A DNA stretch of 34,292 bases from Muribaculaceae bacterium (GCA_017618355.1 JAFZUL010000087.1:1-34292); one strand, 5' to 3'. Counted from the first letter of the stretch, positions 9,673 through 18,133 are shown. Numbers and translations are program-made. The notes: generated from the letters alone by a model not told the origin.

Positions 9673-9727
9673 ATGAACCGCGGCGACAGCATTTTATCGA
9701 AGGTGTTGTGAGAAAAAAACAATGAGC

Positions 9728-10753
9728 TTACAGCAGCCCCGCCAGCACGTCGATATGCTCGATGGGCGTTGCCCAGCTGGTGGCGAAGCGGGTAATGAAG
9801 CGGCCATCAGGGAACTTGTCCCACACCTCGAAGGCGACATTACCCTCCAGCGCATCCATCTGAGCCTGCGTGAGGATAGGGAACTGCTGGTTGGTGGGCG
9901 AGTCGATATAGAACTCAAACCCTTTGCTGGCAAACACATTCTTCAGTTCCATCGCCATGTCGATAGCGTGGCGAGCGATGTTCATGTATAGATTATTCGT
10001 GAATAGCGTGTCAAACTGAATGCCCAGCAGGCGGCCCTTCGCCAGCAAAGCCCCATGCTGCTTGATGATGGTGAAGAATTGGCGCGGAGCGTTGCCCTTG
10101 GGGAACACAACCGCCTCACCGCACAGCGCCCCTACTTTTGTGCCGCCAATGTAAAACACGTCGCATAGCGTGGCAAGCGTCTTCAGGTCAATATCGGCAG
10201 CAGGACTCACCAAACCGTAACCCAACCGCGCGCCATCAACAAATAATGGTATCTCATATTCATCACAGATGCCCTTAATGGCCTTCAGCTCGTCAAGGCT
10301 GTAGATTGTGCCATATTCCGTTGGGAAAGATATATACACCATGCCGGGATATACCATGTGAGGCCAAGTAGGGTCGCTGTGGAAATGCTCGAGGTATTCA
10401 CGCAACTCACCAGCATCCATCTTTCCCAGATGATTAGGAAGGGTGATGACCTTGTGGCCACTGAACTCCACTGCCCCACTCTCGTGCACGGCAATGTGGC
10501 CTGTCTCGACAGCCACCACACCCTCATAACGGCGCAGCACTGCATCAATTACGGTCGAGTTAGTCTGCGTGCCGCCCACCAGGAAAAACACATCTGCATC
10601 GGGACAGTCAATGGCTTGCCTGATGCGTGTGCGCGCGTTCTCACAGAACGGGTCTTCGCCATAACCCTCCACTTGGGTCATGTTGGTTTCAATCAGTCGG
10701 TTCAAAATCGCTGGGTGCGCTCCCTCAATATAGTCGCATGTAAAAGATATCAT
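9728..10753 (-). CDS. Low-specificity threonine aldolase (PLP-dependent)
   Basis: Predicted to cleave L-threonine or allo-threonine to glycine and acetaldehyde; a cytosolic fold-type I PLP enzyme. The 341 residues fit the family. Visible features are the phosphate-binding GGTQTNST at 60-67, the ETGHIAVHESGA region with His86/His90 that stacks on the cofactor, FVDGARL with Asp173 and Arg176, and the cofactor lysine Lys206 in GGTKVGA. It starts at ATG 10753 and is divergent from engB, with a -7-like box at 10788-10795. It stands alone; downstream is the gene-poor stretch. Beta-eliminating lyase with another substrate is the main alternative. Confidence 0.92.
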   Translation of the reverse strand: MISFTCDYIEGAHPAILNRLIETNMTQVEGYGEDPFCENARTRIRQAIDCPDADVFFLVGGTQTNSTVIDAVLRRYEGVVAVETGHIAVHESGAVEFSGHKVITLPNHLGKMDAGELREYLEHFHSDPTWPHMVYPGMVYISFPTEYGTIYSLDELKAIKGICDEYEIPLFVDGARLGYGLVSPAADIDLKTLATLCDVFYIGGTKVGALCGEAVVFPKGNAPRQFFTIIKQHGALLAKGRLLGIQFDTLFTNNLYMNIARHAIDMAMELKNVFASKGFEFYIDSPTNQQFPILTQAQMDALEGNVAFEVWDKFPDGRFITRFATSWATPIEHIDVLAGLL

Positions 10754-10787
10754 AGAAACAAGCTGTTAATTATATAACAATATGTGG

Positions 10788-10795
10788 CAAAGATA
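10788..10795 (-). promoter_or_regulatory. -7 box for the threonine aldolase gene
   Basis: TATCTTTG on the minus strand, about 35 nt before the ATG at 10753. A well-spaced -33 TTG is not seen. Confidence 0.45.
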
Positions 10796-10844
10796 ATTAT
10801 TTTTTTACAACTACACATAAAATGCTGTCTAAAATCAATCAAAA

Positions 10845-10875
10845 TTGGAAATATGGATTTTTGTGACTACCTTTG
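10845..10875 (+). promoter_or_regulatory. Promoter of engB and the following operon
   Basis: TTG (10845-10847) and TACCTTTG (10868-10875) are separated by 20 nt, a full consensus match. The -7 box covers the in-frame TTG at 10873, which excludes that codon as the start and leaves ATG 10894 with a leader of roughly 13 nt. Confidence 0.75.
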
Positions 10876-10893
10876 TGCAAAATATATAAAGAC

Positions 10894-11496
10894 ATGATTA
10901 TTAAGACAGCAAAATTTGAAATCAGTAATACCGACTACACTAAGTGCCCCGCGGGGAATAAGCCGGAGTATGCGTTTATTGGGCGATCCAATGTGGGCAA
11001 GTCGTCGCTTATCAACATGCTAACCAATCACAAGGGATTGGCAAAGACATCTTCAACCCCAGGCAAGACGTTGCTTATCAACCATTTCCTGATAAACGAT
11101 GAATGGTACATCGTTGACCTGCCTGGTTATGGCTACGCCAAGCGCAGCAAGGACAGTCGCGAACAGCTTAAGAAGATAATCGAGGACTATGTGCTTGAAC
11201 GAGAGCAGATGACCAACCTCTTTGTGCTTATCGACAGCCGCCTCAAACCTCAGAAGATTGACATCGAATTTATGGAGTGGCTCGGCGAGAACGGAGTGCC
11301 CTTCAGCATCGTGTTCACCAAGCTCGACAAGCTCGGCAAGGTGGCTGGAGCACAAGCTGTTGCTGCTTACAAACGCCATCTGTCGCACACTTGGGAGGAG
11401 TTGCCACCAGTTTTTGTGACCTCTAGCGAGGACGGAAGAGGCCGCGAGGAAATCCTCAATTATATTGAACAGATTAATCAATCTTTAGCAGAATGA
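10894..11496 (+). CDS. engB: Ribosome-biogenesis GTPase EngB (YihA/YsxC)
   Basis: An essential-type GTPase that assists assembly of the large ribosomal subunit. It has 200 residues from ATG 10894, the usual length. G1 is GRSNVGKS (30-37), G2 lies in SSTPGKT, G3 is DLPG (75-78) followed by YGYAKRSK, G4 is TKLD (142-145), and G5 is near VTSSEDG. An upstream TTG would add seven residues but sits inside the promoter -7 box. The stop overlaps the next gene's ATG (ATGA), so the sialidase-like protein is translationally coupled to it, an odd pairing of functions. Confidence 0.97.
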   Translation: MIIKTAKFEISNTDYTKCPAGNKPEYAFIGRSNVGKSSLINMLTNHKGLAKTSSTPGKTLLINHFLINDEWYIVDLPGYGYAKRSKDSREQLKKIIEDYVLEREQMTNLFVLIDSRLKPQKIDIEFMEWLGENGVPFSIVFTKLDKLGKVAGAQAVAAYKRHLSHTWEELPPVFVTSSEDGRGREEILNYIEQINQSLAE

Positions 11497-12647
11497 AACG
11501 AATTGTCGCTTTGACAACTATACTGCTTGCAATGATTCTTTCCGTGAGCGCTAAGCCCACAACCCTTGGCGTGAAGAAGGTGAAAGACGTAGTTGTGTAT
11601 CGCGACTCGATGTATTACTCGGCTTTCCCCTCGGTGGTGAAGCTCGACGACGGCAGATTGCTAGTGGCATTCCGACGTGCCCCTAACCGCCAGATGATGG
11701 GCGTCAGCCGTTATCGTCACATCGACCCTTGCAGCCAGTTGGTGTCGATAACCTCGAGCGATGGCGGCAACACTTGGAGCAGCGAGCCGCAGCTGATGTT
11801 TGCACATCCATTTGGTGGTTCGCAAGATCCTTGCATGATTAAGCTACTGAACGGTGGCTTATTGTGCACTAGCTACTTGTGGGTACAGCTTGGTGAGGGT
11901 TTGCTCGACGAGTATAAAGGTCGAGTAGTGGGCGATGACAACTCATCCTTTGCCGGCGGCTATATAATACGCTCTACCGACGACGGCAACACTTGGCAAG
12001 GTCCTTTCAATCCAGGTTCGCCACTACCTGTGGAGAACCGCAACACCATCCTTGGCAAGATGCCACTCTACAACCGCGGCGCACTTTGTCAAAGCAATGA
12101 TGGCACAATCTATTGGGCTGTGGCATGCGACAATCCTCAAGGCGGATTCTCGGTATATCTCGTTGAGTCGAAGGACAATGGCATCACTTGGCAATACCGT
12201 TCCACAATTGCTGATGACCCAAAGATAAGCTTCAACGAGACATCGATAATCCAAACTCCAAAAGGCGACCTTGTGGCATTCATGCGCAGTTTCGATCTTG
12301 ACGACCATGCATGCATAGCTCGCTCCACCGATGGAGGCAACTCCTTCACTTGGAGTGATATGGGTTTTCAGGGACATCCGCTCAACGCTTTGCAACTGCC
12401 TGATGGCCGCTGGCTACTCACCTATGGCTACCGCCATGAACCTTACGGCATTAGGACGCGCATCATGGACTCGGAATGCCGCACTTGGAGCGATGAAATT
12501 GTTCTTCGTGACGATGGTGGCAGCACCGATCTTGGCTACTCATGGCCAGTGCTTCTCGACAACCACCATGCGCTCGTAGTCTATTATTTCAACTATGAGG
12601 GCAGCAAGGGCACTCGAGGTATTGAAGGAACGATTCTTGAATTTTGA
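11493..12647 (+). CDS. Exported sialidase-like (BNR/Asp-box) beta-propeller protein
   Basis: 384 residues with a signal peptide (cleavage near VSA, residue 20). Four Asp-box motifs are visible: [24 protein letters not shown] and STDGGNSF, evenly spread as in six-bladed propellers of the sialidase superfamily. The N-terminal [21 protein letters not shown] resembles the arginine-containing first blade. If active it would be a periplasmic or surface exo-glycosidase releasing sialic acid or another sugar. The full GH33 catalytic set (Arg triad, Tyr, Glu, Asp) was not proven, so a non-sialidase member is possible. It overlaps engB by 4 nt and is followed by the nitroreductase. Confidence 0.82.
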   Translation: MKRIVALTTILLAMILSVSAKPTTLGVKKVKDVVVYRDSMYYSAFPSVVKLDDGRLLVAFRRAPNRQMMGVSRYRHIDPCSQLVSITSSDGGNTWSSEPQLMFAHPFGGSQDPCMIKLLNGGLLCTSYLWVQLGEGLLDEYKGRVVGDDNSSFAGGYIIRSTDDGNTWQGPFNPGSPLPVENRNTILGKMPLYNRGALCQSNDGTIYWAVACDNPQGGFSVYLVESKDNGITWQYRSTIADDPKISFNETSIIQTPKGDLVAFMRSFDLDDHACIARSTDGGNSFTWSDMGFQGHPLNALQLPDGRWLLTYGYRHEPYGIRTRIMDSECRTWSDEIVLRDDGGSTDLGYSWPVLLDNHHALVVYYFNYEGSKGTRGIEGTILEF

Positions 12648-12670
12648 CAAAAAACAAAAATCATAAATTT

Positions 12671-13216
12671 ATGAACTACCAGCAAAGCATTTTCCTCAAA
12701 CGGCGAAGCTGTCGCAAGTTTACCAATGAACCGCTCGACCCAAACCAAGTGAAAGCTATTGTAGAGGCAGGACTGCTAGCGCCCACCAGTATGAACCGAA
12801 GACCGTGCCAGTTCACGCTTGTCGATGACAAGGAACTGCTTGAGCAACTTTCGCAGTGCAAGCCGCATGGCGCCGAATTGCTGGCGGGATGCCCCCTAGC
12901 GGTGGTCGTAAGCGCCAATCCTGGCATTAGCGATGTGTGGGTAGAAGATGCTGCCATTGCATCGAGCTACATTCAGCTGCAAGCCGAGTCTTTTGGATTG
13001 GGCACATGCTGGGTGCAAGTGCGCAATCGCATGCATGACAACGAGAATACTTCGAGCGAATGGGTGAAAAACCTGCTCAACATGGATGGCGCGGAGCATG
13101 TTGTGAGCATAATCGCAATTGGACACAAGGATGCGCCTCGCCCACAAGCAACTCTTGATAAGCTGCAATGGGAAAAGGTGCACATAGGTATCTGGAAGGA
13201 GGAGGAACAACAATGA
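12671..13216 (+). CDS. Nitroreductase family protein (FMN-dependent)
   Basis: 181 residues from ATG 12671. An in-frame TTG at 12644 would overlap the previous gene and add nine polar residues not typical of the family. Family features are the N-terminal FLKRRSCRKF (FMN phosphate contact), the APTSMNRRPCQF segment, and GLGTCWVQ in the second half. Such enzymes reduce nitroaromatics, quinones or related substrates with NAD(P)H; the natural substrate cannot be read. It shares an ATGA overlap with the following DUF2520 gene and lies 23 nt after the sialidase-like gene, so it is part of the same run. Confidence 0.9.
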   Translation: MNYQQSIFLKRRSCRKFTNEPLDPNQVKAIVEAGLLAPTSMNRRPCQFTLVDDKELLEQLSQCKPHGAELLAGCPLAVVVSANPGISDVWVEDAAIASSYIQLQAESFGLGTCWVQVRNRMHDNENTSSEWVKNLLNMDGAEHVVSIIAIGHKDAPRPQATLDKLQWEKVHIGIWKEEEQQ

Positions 13217-13986
13217 AGAAGCAACGTGTAGTAATGATTGGTTCGGGCAATGTGGCTACAAATTTTGCCTTAGCGCTAAAGGACAAGTATCAGTTGGTAC
13301 AGATTTACAGCCGCACCATTGATAATGCCCGTGAACTTGCCGAGAAAGTGGGCTGCGAAGCAATTGACGATCTGAAAATGGTGGTCGGCGATGCTCATGT
13401 TTACATCATTGCCGTAAACGATGATGCCATCGCCAGAATAATTGACAACACCCCTTGCAACAATGCGTTGTGGATGCACACCTCGGGATCAACTCCTATC
13501 GAGATATTTGAGGGCAAACGCAACCACTATGGCGTGTGCTGGCCTGTGCAGTCATTAAGTAAGAGCAACATCGTAAAATTGGACGATGCGCATCTCTTTA
13601 TTGAGGGAAATTCGGAGAAAAACACTCAAGAACTTGAAAAGTTTGCCTCAGCCATGTCACAACATGTCCATAAAGCATCAAGTCACGACCGACTATTGCT
13701 GCACATAGCTTCGGTCTTCGCATGTAACTTTGCCAACCACATGTTCACACTCTCAAACGAGGTTCTCGATGAAGCAGGACTGCCATTTGATGTCATGCTT
13801 CCACTAATCAAAACCACCATCGAGAAACTTGATCACCTGACACCCCAAGAATCACAAACCGGCCCCGCCGCACGAGGCGACATCAAGATAATAGAAAAGC
13901 ACCTGTCGTCATTAAAAGGCGACAAGCGCGAAATATACAAATTGCTCTCCCATAGTTTAATGCAACGACGAGAGAAAAACAACTAA
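13213..13986 (+). CDS. Rossmann-fold protein with DUF2520 domain
   Basis: 257 residues from ATG 13213, which overlaps the nitroreductase stop as ATGA; a longer reading from 13168 would lie inside that gene. The N-terminal dinucleotide-binding part begins VVMIGSGNVATNFALAL (GxGxxA type), with the IYSRT segment after the second strand. The C-terminal half has the helical DUF2520 pattern (HIASVFACNFANHMFTLSNEVLDEAGLPF shortened here: HIASVFACNFANHM). Family members resemble ProC/F420-type reductases but the reaction is not established. It ends 7 nt before the convergent DUF2490 gene, leaving no room for a terminator. Confidence 0.88.
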   Translation: MKKQRVVMIGSGNVATNFALALKDKYQLVQIYSRTIDNARELAEKVGCEAIDDLKMVVGDAHVYIIAVNDDAIARIIDNTPCNNALWMHTSGSTPIEIFEGKRNHYGVCWPVQSLSKSNIVKLDDAHLFIEGNSEKNTQELEKFASAMSQHVHKASSHDRLLLHIASVFACNFANHMFTLSNEVLDEAGLPFDVMLPLIKTTIEKLDHLTPQESQTGPAARGDIKIIEKHLSSLKGDKREIYKLLSHSLMQRREKNN

Positions 13987-13993
13987 TGCAAAA

Positions 13994-14779
13994 TCAGAAT
14001 TTCAACTTGTAATTAATTCCCAAGATGTGTGAATCGCGGTCGTTGAAGGTGTCGTCATCCATTATGTCCTGGAAACGATAAAACACTTCAAAGGCATTAT
14101 GCTTGCCAGCCGAGAACTCACAACCAGCGGTGTATCGCATTTTCTCAACGCCCTTGCCGTGATACATCTCCACCGAGACAAAAGGCTCTAGCCACAAGCC
14201 TTTTTTGTCGTAGCTTATCATCACACGCGAACGCCTAACATTCTTGCCCTTGCCTTTCTTGGGCAGGAACTCATCATCCTCCCAATCGTAGGTCACATCA
14301 GCGACCTCTGGGCGATAGGTGTATTGCCAGCGCTCACGAAGCGAAAACTTGACATTACGATACTTATAGCTTGCTGTCGCCGAAACATAGAAGCGGTGTT
14401 TAGAACCCCAGTAACCGCGACTCTCTCTGTATTTATTCACATTCCATGTGGCGCATAAATGGTCGCGCATAAACTTATAACCTGCGTCAAGCTTCAACCA
14501 TTTGAGGACTTTAAATTCGGCACTCACTCCCAATGTCCATCGTGACGGTTCGCCCCATGAGCTACCGTCAATATTGTCTTTAAGACGGTATTCGAACTCG
14601 GAGCCAACGCTCCATTTCTTGTTGATTTTTTTCTCAACGCCAACACCAAGCCATAACCCGAAGTCATTGCCAGACTTTCCCGCAAACTCCTCGCCTGTGG
14701 GTTCCCACTCGGCTTTAGCGGGTATAGTCACAGCCATCACCAAAAGTGCTGCTACGACACATCTCACTAAATTTCTCAT
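13994..14779 (-). CDS. DUF2490 outer-membrane beta-barrel-like protein
   Basis: 261 residues with a signal peptide (cleavage near AKA, residue 23) and alternating strands rich in Trp, Tyr and Phe. It ends with the aromatic pattern NYKLKF expected for an outer-membrane barrel. The opening GLWLGVGVEKKINKKWSVGSE and closing DRDSHILGINYKLKF segments fit DUF2490. No enzymatic motif is seen. It overlaps the stop of the DUF4956 gene by 4 nt and is the last gene of the VTC operon, so it may be an outer-membrane partner or exporter; that role is inference. Confidence 0.88.
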   Translation of the reverse strand: MRNLVRCVVAALLVMAVTIPAKAEWEPTGEEFAGKSGNDFGLWLGVGVEKKINKKWSVGSEFEYRLKDNIDGSSWGEPSRWTLGVSAEFKVLKWLKLDAGYKFMRDHLCATWNVNKYRESRGYWGSKHRFYVSATASYKYRNVKFSLRERWQYTYRPEVADVTYDWEDDEFLPKKGKGKNVRRSRVMISYDKKGLWLEPFVSVEMYHGKGVEKMRYTAGCEFSAGKHNAFEVFYRFQDIMDDDTFNDRDSHILGINYKLKF

Positions 14780-15441
14780 TTCATTTCTTCTTTTGGAATT
14801 TTCATCATTCTGTCAACACTGTTGCTGCCTTTTTCGGTGCTACGGTAGTGCGCCCTGAGCACTGTCATGTCGCGCAACATATCGATAGCGCCCACTTCCA
14901 CCTTCACGATGTCGAGTCCAGTGCGCTTCTTCAAATCGGCAATCAATTCCTCGCGTTTGTCGGGAGTAATGAGGTCGATTTTGTCATACTGAATAAGTTT
15001 CACGCTATTGGTCTTGAGGCGCCATTCGCACAAGACTATAGCAATGATTACAATCAAGTTGGTGATTATCAGCTCTTCAATCTTCATTGTCGCAGCCAGG
15101 GCGTTGACCACCGCCAGTGAGATGATGATAAACAGATAGGTCATCTCTCGCACTGGCATAGTGTCGGTGCGGTATCGCATAATGCTGAAAATACCAAACA
15201 AGCCAATTCCCAGTCCAATACCTGCCTTGCCTTTCATGTCCTCGAGGACGAAAATCATGAAGAACACAAGGAAGAAAATCGACACACTGATGAGCATGAA
15301 TGTGAAATAGAAGTCACGACGCTTGCTCTTGCGGTAGTAGAGTTGGTCAATAATAATCCAGTTCACCACCACGCAGATAAGAAACCTTATCAGCATTTTG
15401 TAATATTCGGGCGTCAAGCCCATTATAAGTTCTTGCTTCAT
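14776..15441 (-). CDS. DUF4956 integral membrane protein
   Basis: 221 residues with about four membrane segments between residues 18 and 135 and a soluble C-terminal part (about 140-221). The segment LGIGLFGIFSIMRYRTDTMPVREMTYLF is the family's recognisable core (cited in part: FSIMRYRTDTMPVREMTY). DUF4956 proteins are repeatedly found beside VTC-type polyphosphate polymerases in bacteria, as here; they may serve as a membrane channel or anchor for the polymer, by analogy with the yeast VTC complex. It lies 27 nt after the VTC gene and overlaps the DUF2490 gene by 4 nt. Confidence 0.9.
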   Translation of the reverse strand: MKQELIMGLTPEYYKMLIRFLICVVVNWIIIDQLYYRKSKRRDFYFTFMLISVSIFFLVFFMIFVLEDMKGKAGIGLGIGLFGIFSIMRYRTDTMPVREMTYLFIIISLAVVNALAATMKIEELIITNLIVIIAIVLCEWRLKTNSVKLIQYDKIDLITPDKREELIADLKKRTGLDIVKVEVGAIDMLRDMTVLRAHYRSTEKGSNSVDRMMKIPKEEMK

Positions 15442-15468
15442 TATATGATGATATTTGTTATTTTTGCG

Positions 15469-16221
15469 TTAAAGTGTGTCGTTCTTGATGAGACGATTCA
15501 CATAATATATTTTTTCTTTCAGTCGGTTTTGCTTCACATCGGGATTGGTCAAGGCCGTGCCTATGCAATACTTGCTAAAACCATATGGCTGGATGCGCAA
15601 GTCACGGAGCATGGCGAGCAGCGGTGACCGCACATTGCCATCACGCTTAAGCTCTATAATCACCGCCTGCTGCAACGCGTTCTCGGCTCCAGTGATGATG
15701 TTCTTATACCGCAAATCGGTGTCGATGGTAACACGTTCGGTCTTGTTCTTGTTTACCAGTGTGATGCGGTTGAACCAGTTGCGCAAGGCAGGTTTCAAAG
15801 TGTCAATGTCATACCAGCACAGCGGTTCCAAAAACTGGCGTTTTGCCTCTCCCTCGATGTTGAAATCGCTGATTGAGATGCGTTTCTTGCGAGTGCGACG
15901 ATGATTGTTCTTGTTCTTCACCTCAAGAAAAGTAAGCCCCGAGTCAATATACCGCCTTACCCTCACTTTTTGCCTTCCCAAGCACCCATTGTGATGCGTG
16001 AGATACATGTCAAGCGCTGGCGTGTCGTAGTAGAGAGTGGTATAGGCACTGCTGCGCTTGCCGTCAATCTCCTGTATGAAATAATCGCTTTTGGCCATCT
16101 GCAGGAGCTTGATAAGTCTCGGCATTGTAGTAACAAACTTAGTATCAACACGATTCATCAGCTTGACGTCACTCATCTCGTCAAGATCTATTGAGTCAAA
16201 GTTATTTATAATCGTGTTCAC
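15469..16221 (-). CDS. VTC-domain polyphosphate polymerase-like protein
   Basis: 250 residues forming a CYTH/VTC-like tunnel fold. Visible family residues are NRVDTKFVT near the N-terminus, YYDTPALDMY, basic strands RQKVRVRRY and FLEVKNKNNHRRTRKKR, the acidic IIELKRDG and the C-terminal FSKYCIG. In yeast Vtc4 this domain makes polyphosphate from ATP at the cytosolic face of a membrane. Here the membrane part is supplied by the separate DUF4956 gene. It is first in a three-gene operon with a -7 box about 60 nt upstream. Whether the product is polyphosphate or another polymer is not known from sequence. Confidence 0.88.
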   Translation of the reverse strand: MNTIINNFDSIDLDEMSDVKLMNRVDTKFVTTMPRLIKLLQMAKSDYFIQEIDGKRSSAYTTLYYDTPALDMYLTHHNGCLGRQKVRVRRYIDSGLTFLEVKNKNNHRRTRKKRISISDFNIEGEAKRQFLEPLCWYDIDTLKPALRNWFNRITLVNKNKTERVTIDTDLRYKNIITGAENALQQAVIIELKRDGNVRSPLLAMLRDLRIQPYGFSKYCIGTALTNPDVKQNRLKEKIYYVNRLIKNDTL

Positions 16222-16281
16222 GATAAAAAGTCAATGATACTAAAATTGTTGCTATAAATGCTATTGTTATATTTTTAACGG

Positions 16282-16310
16282 CAAAAATAGTCAATTATTA
16301 ATCACTACAA
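16282..16310 (-). promoter_or_regulatory. Promoter of the VTC-DUF4956-DUF2490 operon
   Basis: On the minus strand TATTTTTG (16289-16282) is preceded by TTG (16310-16308) at 18 nt. The expected leader to ATG 16221 is about 55 nt. Confidence 0.55.
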
Positions 16311-16368
16311 TCATTTTTTCAACCAGATAGCAAAAAAAATCAACAAAGCGCAATGTTTCAAATTATTA

Positions 16369-17097
16369 TCAAAATTTGCGCATGAGGTGACGGAAGGCAA
16401 ACTTCACATGACGAAGAATAGTTGGCAAAGTGCCGTAATAGTGGCACATAATGCTGTATCGCTCACGCAGCGATTTTTTGTGGTTTTCGGTAGTAAGCCC
16501 CTCACTAAGATAAGAAATAATGGGCTCATCGCCAACGTATGCACATCTGTCACTCTTCTTTAGCACCTTGATGCACCAGTCATAGTCGGCACTAAAGCGG
16601 TAATTCATATCATAATGAGGACACAACTCACGATTGGCGATAAATGCCTGATGACACACGAGCATACCATCCTTGAAACTCTGCCAAGTGAGTTGTGGTG
16701 GAGCGGTGAGGTGTCTCATACCCACCACTTTTCCTGTGGCATCAACGAGTTGCGTCTGCCCATAAATCACATCGGGCAGGTCTTGCGCTTTCATAGCAAT
16801 GAGCGACAATGTCTCGGCTGTGGCAAAGGCATCGCCAGCATTGAGAAAAATAAGGTATTGACCTTTTGCCCTGTCAATAGCTTTGTTCATGGCATCATAC
16901 AGTCCCTTATCTGGTTCGCTCCACACCGTAGCGGTTGAAATCCCGGCCTGCTCCACAAGCGCTAGAGTGTCGTCGGTCGAAGCACCGTCAATGACAAGGT
17001 ACTCGAAATCGCTGAACGACTGCTTCTTCACACTCTCGAGCGTGGCACTCAGCACCTTTCCGGCATTGTAAGTAACTGTAATGATAGAAAAAAGCAT
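16369..17097 (-). CDS. Family 2 glycosyltransferase
   Basis: 242 residues from ATG 17097; an in-frame TTG at 17115 would add six residues and overlap the upstream gene. The N-terminus MLFSIITVTYNAGKVLSATL and the SDFEYLVIDGASTDDT nucleotide-binding segment (shortened: VIDGASTDDT), SEPDKGLYDAMNKA and FLNAGDAF are classical GT-A family 2 features, as in colanic-acid or surface-polysaccharide transferases. The C-terminal third has QAF...FSADYDW and a basic tail. It transfers an activated sugar to an unknown acceptor. It lies 11 nt after the DUF2752 gene and is probably the last gene of that operon. Confidence 0.92.
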   Translation of the reverse strand: MLFSIITVTYNAGKVLSATLESVKKQSFSDFEYLVIDGASTDDTLALVEQAGISTATVWSEPDKGLYDAMNKAIDRAKGQYLIFLNAGDAFATAETLSLIAMKAQDLPDVIYGQTQLVDATGKVVGMRHLTAPPQLTWQSFKDGMLVCHQAFIANRELCPHYDMNYRFSADYDWCIKVLKKSDRCAYVGDEPIISYLSEGLTTENHKKSLRERYSIMCHYYGTLPTILRHVKFAFRHLMRKF

Positions 17098-17108
17098 ATC
17101 AAAAATTT

Positions 17109-17489
17109 TTACCAATCACACACATTTCTAAGCACCCACCACAGCACCACTAAAATGCCAATAACAGCTATTGTGTAGTGGTGAGTAATCACCTCGCCCA
17201 CCTTGCTGGGGATGAGTTTGGTGTAGTCGTTCAAGAGATAAAGGGCTATCACTGGAACCGCAAAAAGGAAAAAGGCGTTGTAACGCAGCGCATCAAGAAA
17301 ATTGCCGTGCAGCAGCGAGTGAACAGCACGCTGAGAGCCACAGCCAGGACATTTATAACCTGTGATAGTTAGAAATACACATCGTGGCACATACTTGCTG
17401 GTGGAGGGATTTATACTGAAGTAAAAAAACGCCACCACCACAAGCACCACTACAAAAAACCAAATCTTGACCGCGCGACTTTTGCTCAT
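17109..17489 (-). CDS. DUF2752 membrane protein
   Basis: 126 residues from ATG 17489, which shares one base with the upstream stop (TGATG). It has about three membrane segments (8-25, 70-88, 105-122) and the family motif GYKCPGCGSQRAVHSLLHG at 44-62, with a CxxC pair followed by an Arg/His pair. The CxxC could bind metal or be redox active; the family's function is unknown. It sits between a GYF_2-CD225 protein and a glycosyltransferase, so a role in the cell envelope is a fair guess. A longer reading to 17573 would lie wholly inside the CD225 gene and is rejected. Confidence 0.9.
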   Translation of the reverse strand: MSKSRAVKIWFFVVVLVVVAFFYFSINPSTSKYVPRCVFLTITGYKCPGCGSQRAVHSLLHGNFLDALRYNAFFLFAVPVIALYLLNDYTKLIPSKVGEVITHHYTIAVIGILVVLWWVLRNVCDW

Positions 17490-18100
17490 CAACCAAGAGC
17501 TTGAATGAAATAACGCGAACAAGCCAAAGGCGTTGAAATAATGCCTAAGACTATAGACAGGATGATTGCCCAAGCACCATATTCGCTGAATTTCTCAGCC
17601 TTCTGATAGTTGCCTTCTTTGTAAAACTTCTTGGTTTTATAAGCAAAGAAAATGGCTAAAATACCCAAAGGCCAGCAACAGCAAATAGTGGATATTATCG
17701 CCCACACCATATTGGTGGGAGGACATTCGGGAGTTTCAGCAGCAGCTTGAGCCGCATAGCTGTTACCGCCACTGGCATACTGATGGTTGTAGCCTCCCTG
17801 CTGAGGAGCAGAGCCCATGGCGTTACTTGGCTGTCCATAATAGTTGGGTGGCAATTCGGGAACATCATCATCCGAGGCATCGCCTTGCGGCAATTCAGTC
17901 ACTTGCGAAGTGGCGGTTTCCACGCCAGCGGCCATATTCTCTAGCATCTCGTTCAACTCGGGGACCTTAGTGATTTTCACCCAGTCGTCAAGACCACTAT
18001 GCCACACGTATGCTGTTTTGTCAACACCCATTGCTTGGAGCTCCTCCAACGAGAGAGGGCCCATTTGCTTTCCTTTAAAATTTATCCAATAACGCCTCAT
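17489..18100 (-). CDS. GYF_2 (DUF4339) plus CD225/dispanin domain membrane protein
   Basis: 203 residues in three parts. The GYF_2 domain (3-50) shows YWINFKGKQMGPLSLEEL and the AYVWHSGLDDWVKI core. A linker rich in Pro, Gly, Gln and Ser follows (about 60-125). The C-terminal CD225/dispanin-type unit (about 127-200) has PPTNMVWAIISTICCCWPLG, the intramembrane hairpin and cysteines, then YKTKKFYKEGNYQKAEKFS and a second membrane helix. Related animal proteins (IFITM) alter membrane fusion; bacterial members are uncharacterised. GYF_2 domains probably bind proline-rich peptides. First gene of the DUF2752/glycosyltransferase run. Confidence 0.9.
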   Translation of the reverse strand: MRRYWINFKGKQMGPLSLEELQAMGVDKTAYVWHSGLDDWVKITKVPELNEMLENMAAGVETATSQVTELPQGDASDDDVPELPPNYYGQPSNAMGSAPQQGGYNHQYASGGNSYAAQAAAETPECPPTNMVWAIISTICCCWPLGILAIFFAYKTKKFYKEGNYQKAEKFSEYGAWAIILSIVLGIISTPLACSRYFIQALG

Positions 18101-18125
18101 TTTTTCTGCTTTTTAAAAACTATTG

Positions 18126-18133
18126 CAAAGATA
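18126..18133 (-). promoter_or_regulatory. -7 box for the CD225-DUF2752-glycosyltransferase operon
   Basis: TATCTTTG on the minus strand, 25 nt before the ATG at 18100. No TTG is seen at the usual -33 spacing. Confidence 0.5.

Noticed and set aside
10873-10893. TTG start adding seven residues to EngB
   Set aside because: The codon is part of the TACCTTTG promoter box, so it is not in the transcript.
13987-13993. Search for a terminator between the convergent DUF2520 and DUF2490 genes
   Set aside because: Only seven bases separate the stops and no hairpin fits; any termination must occur inside the opposing gene.
17490-17573. Longer DUF2752 protein
   Set aside because: The additional 28 codons lie entirely within the CD225 gene; the TGATG junction gives a normal start.
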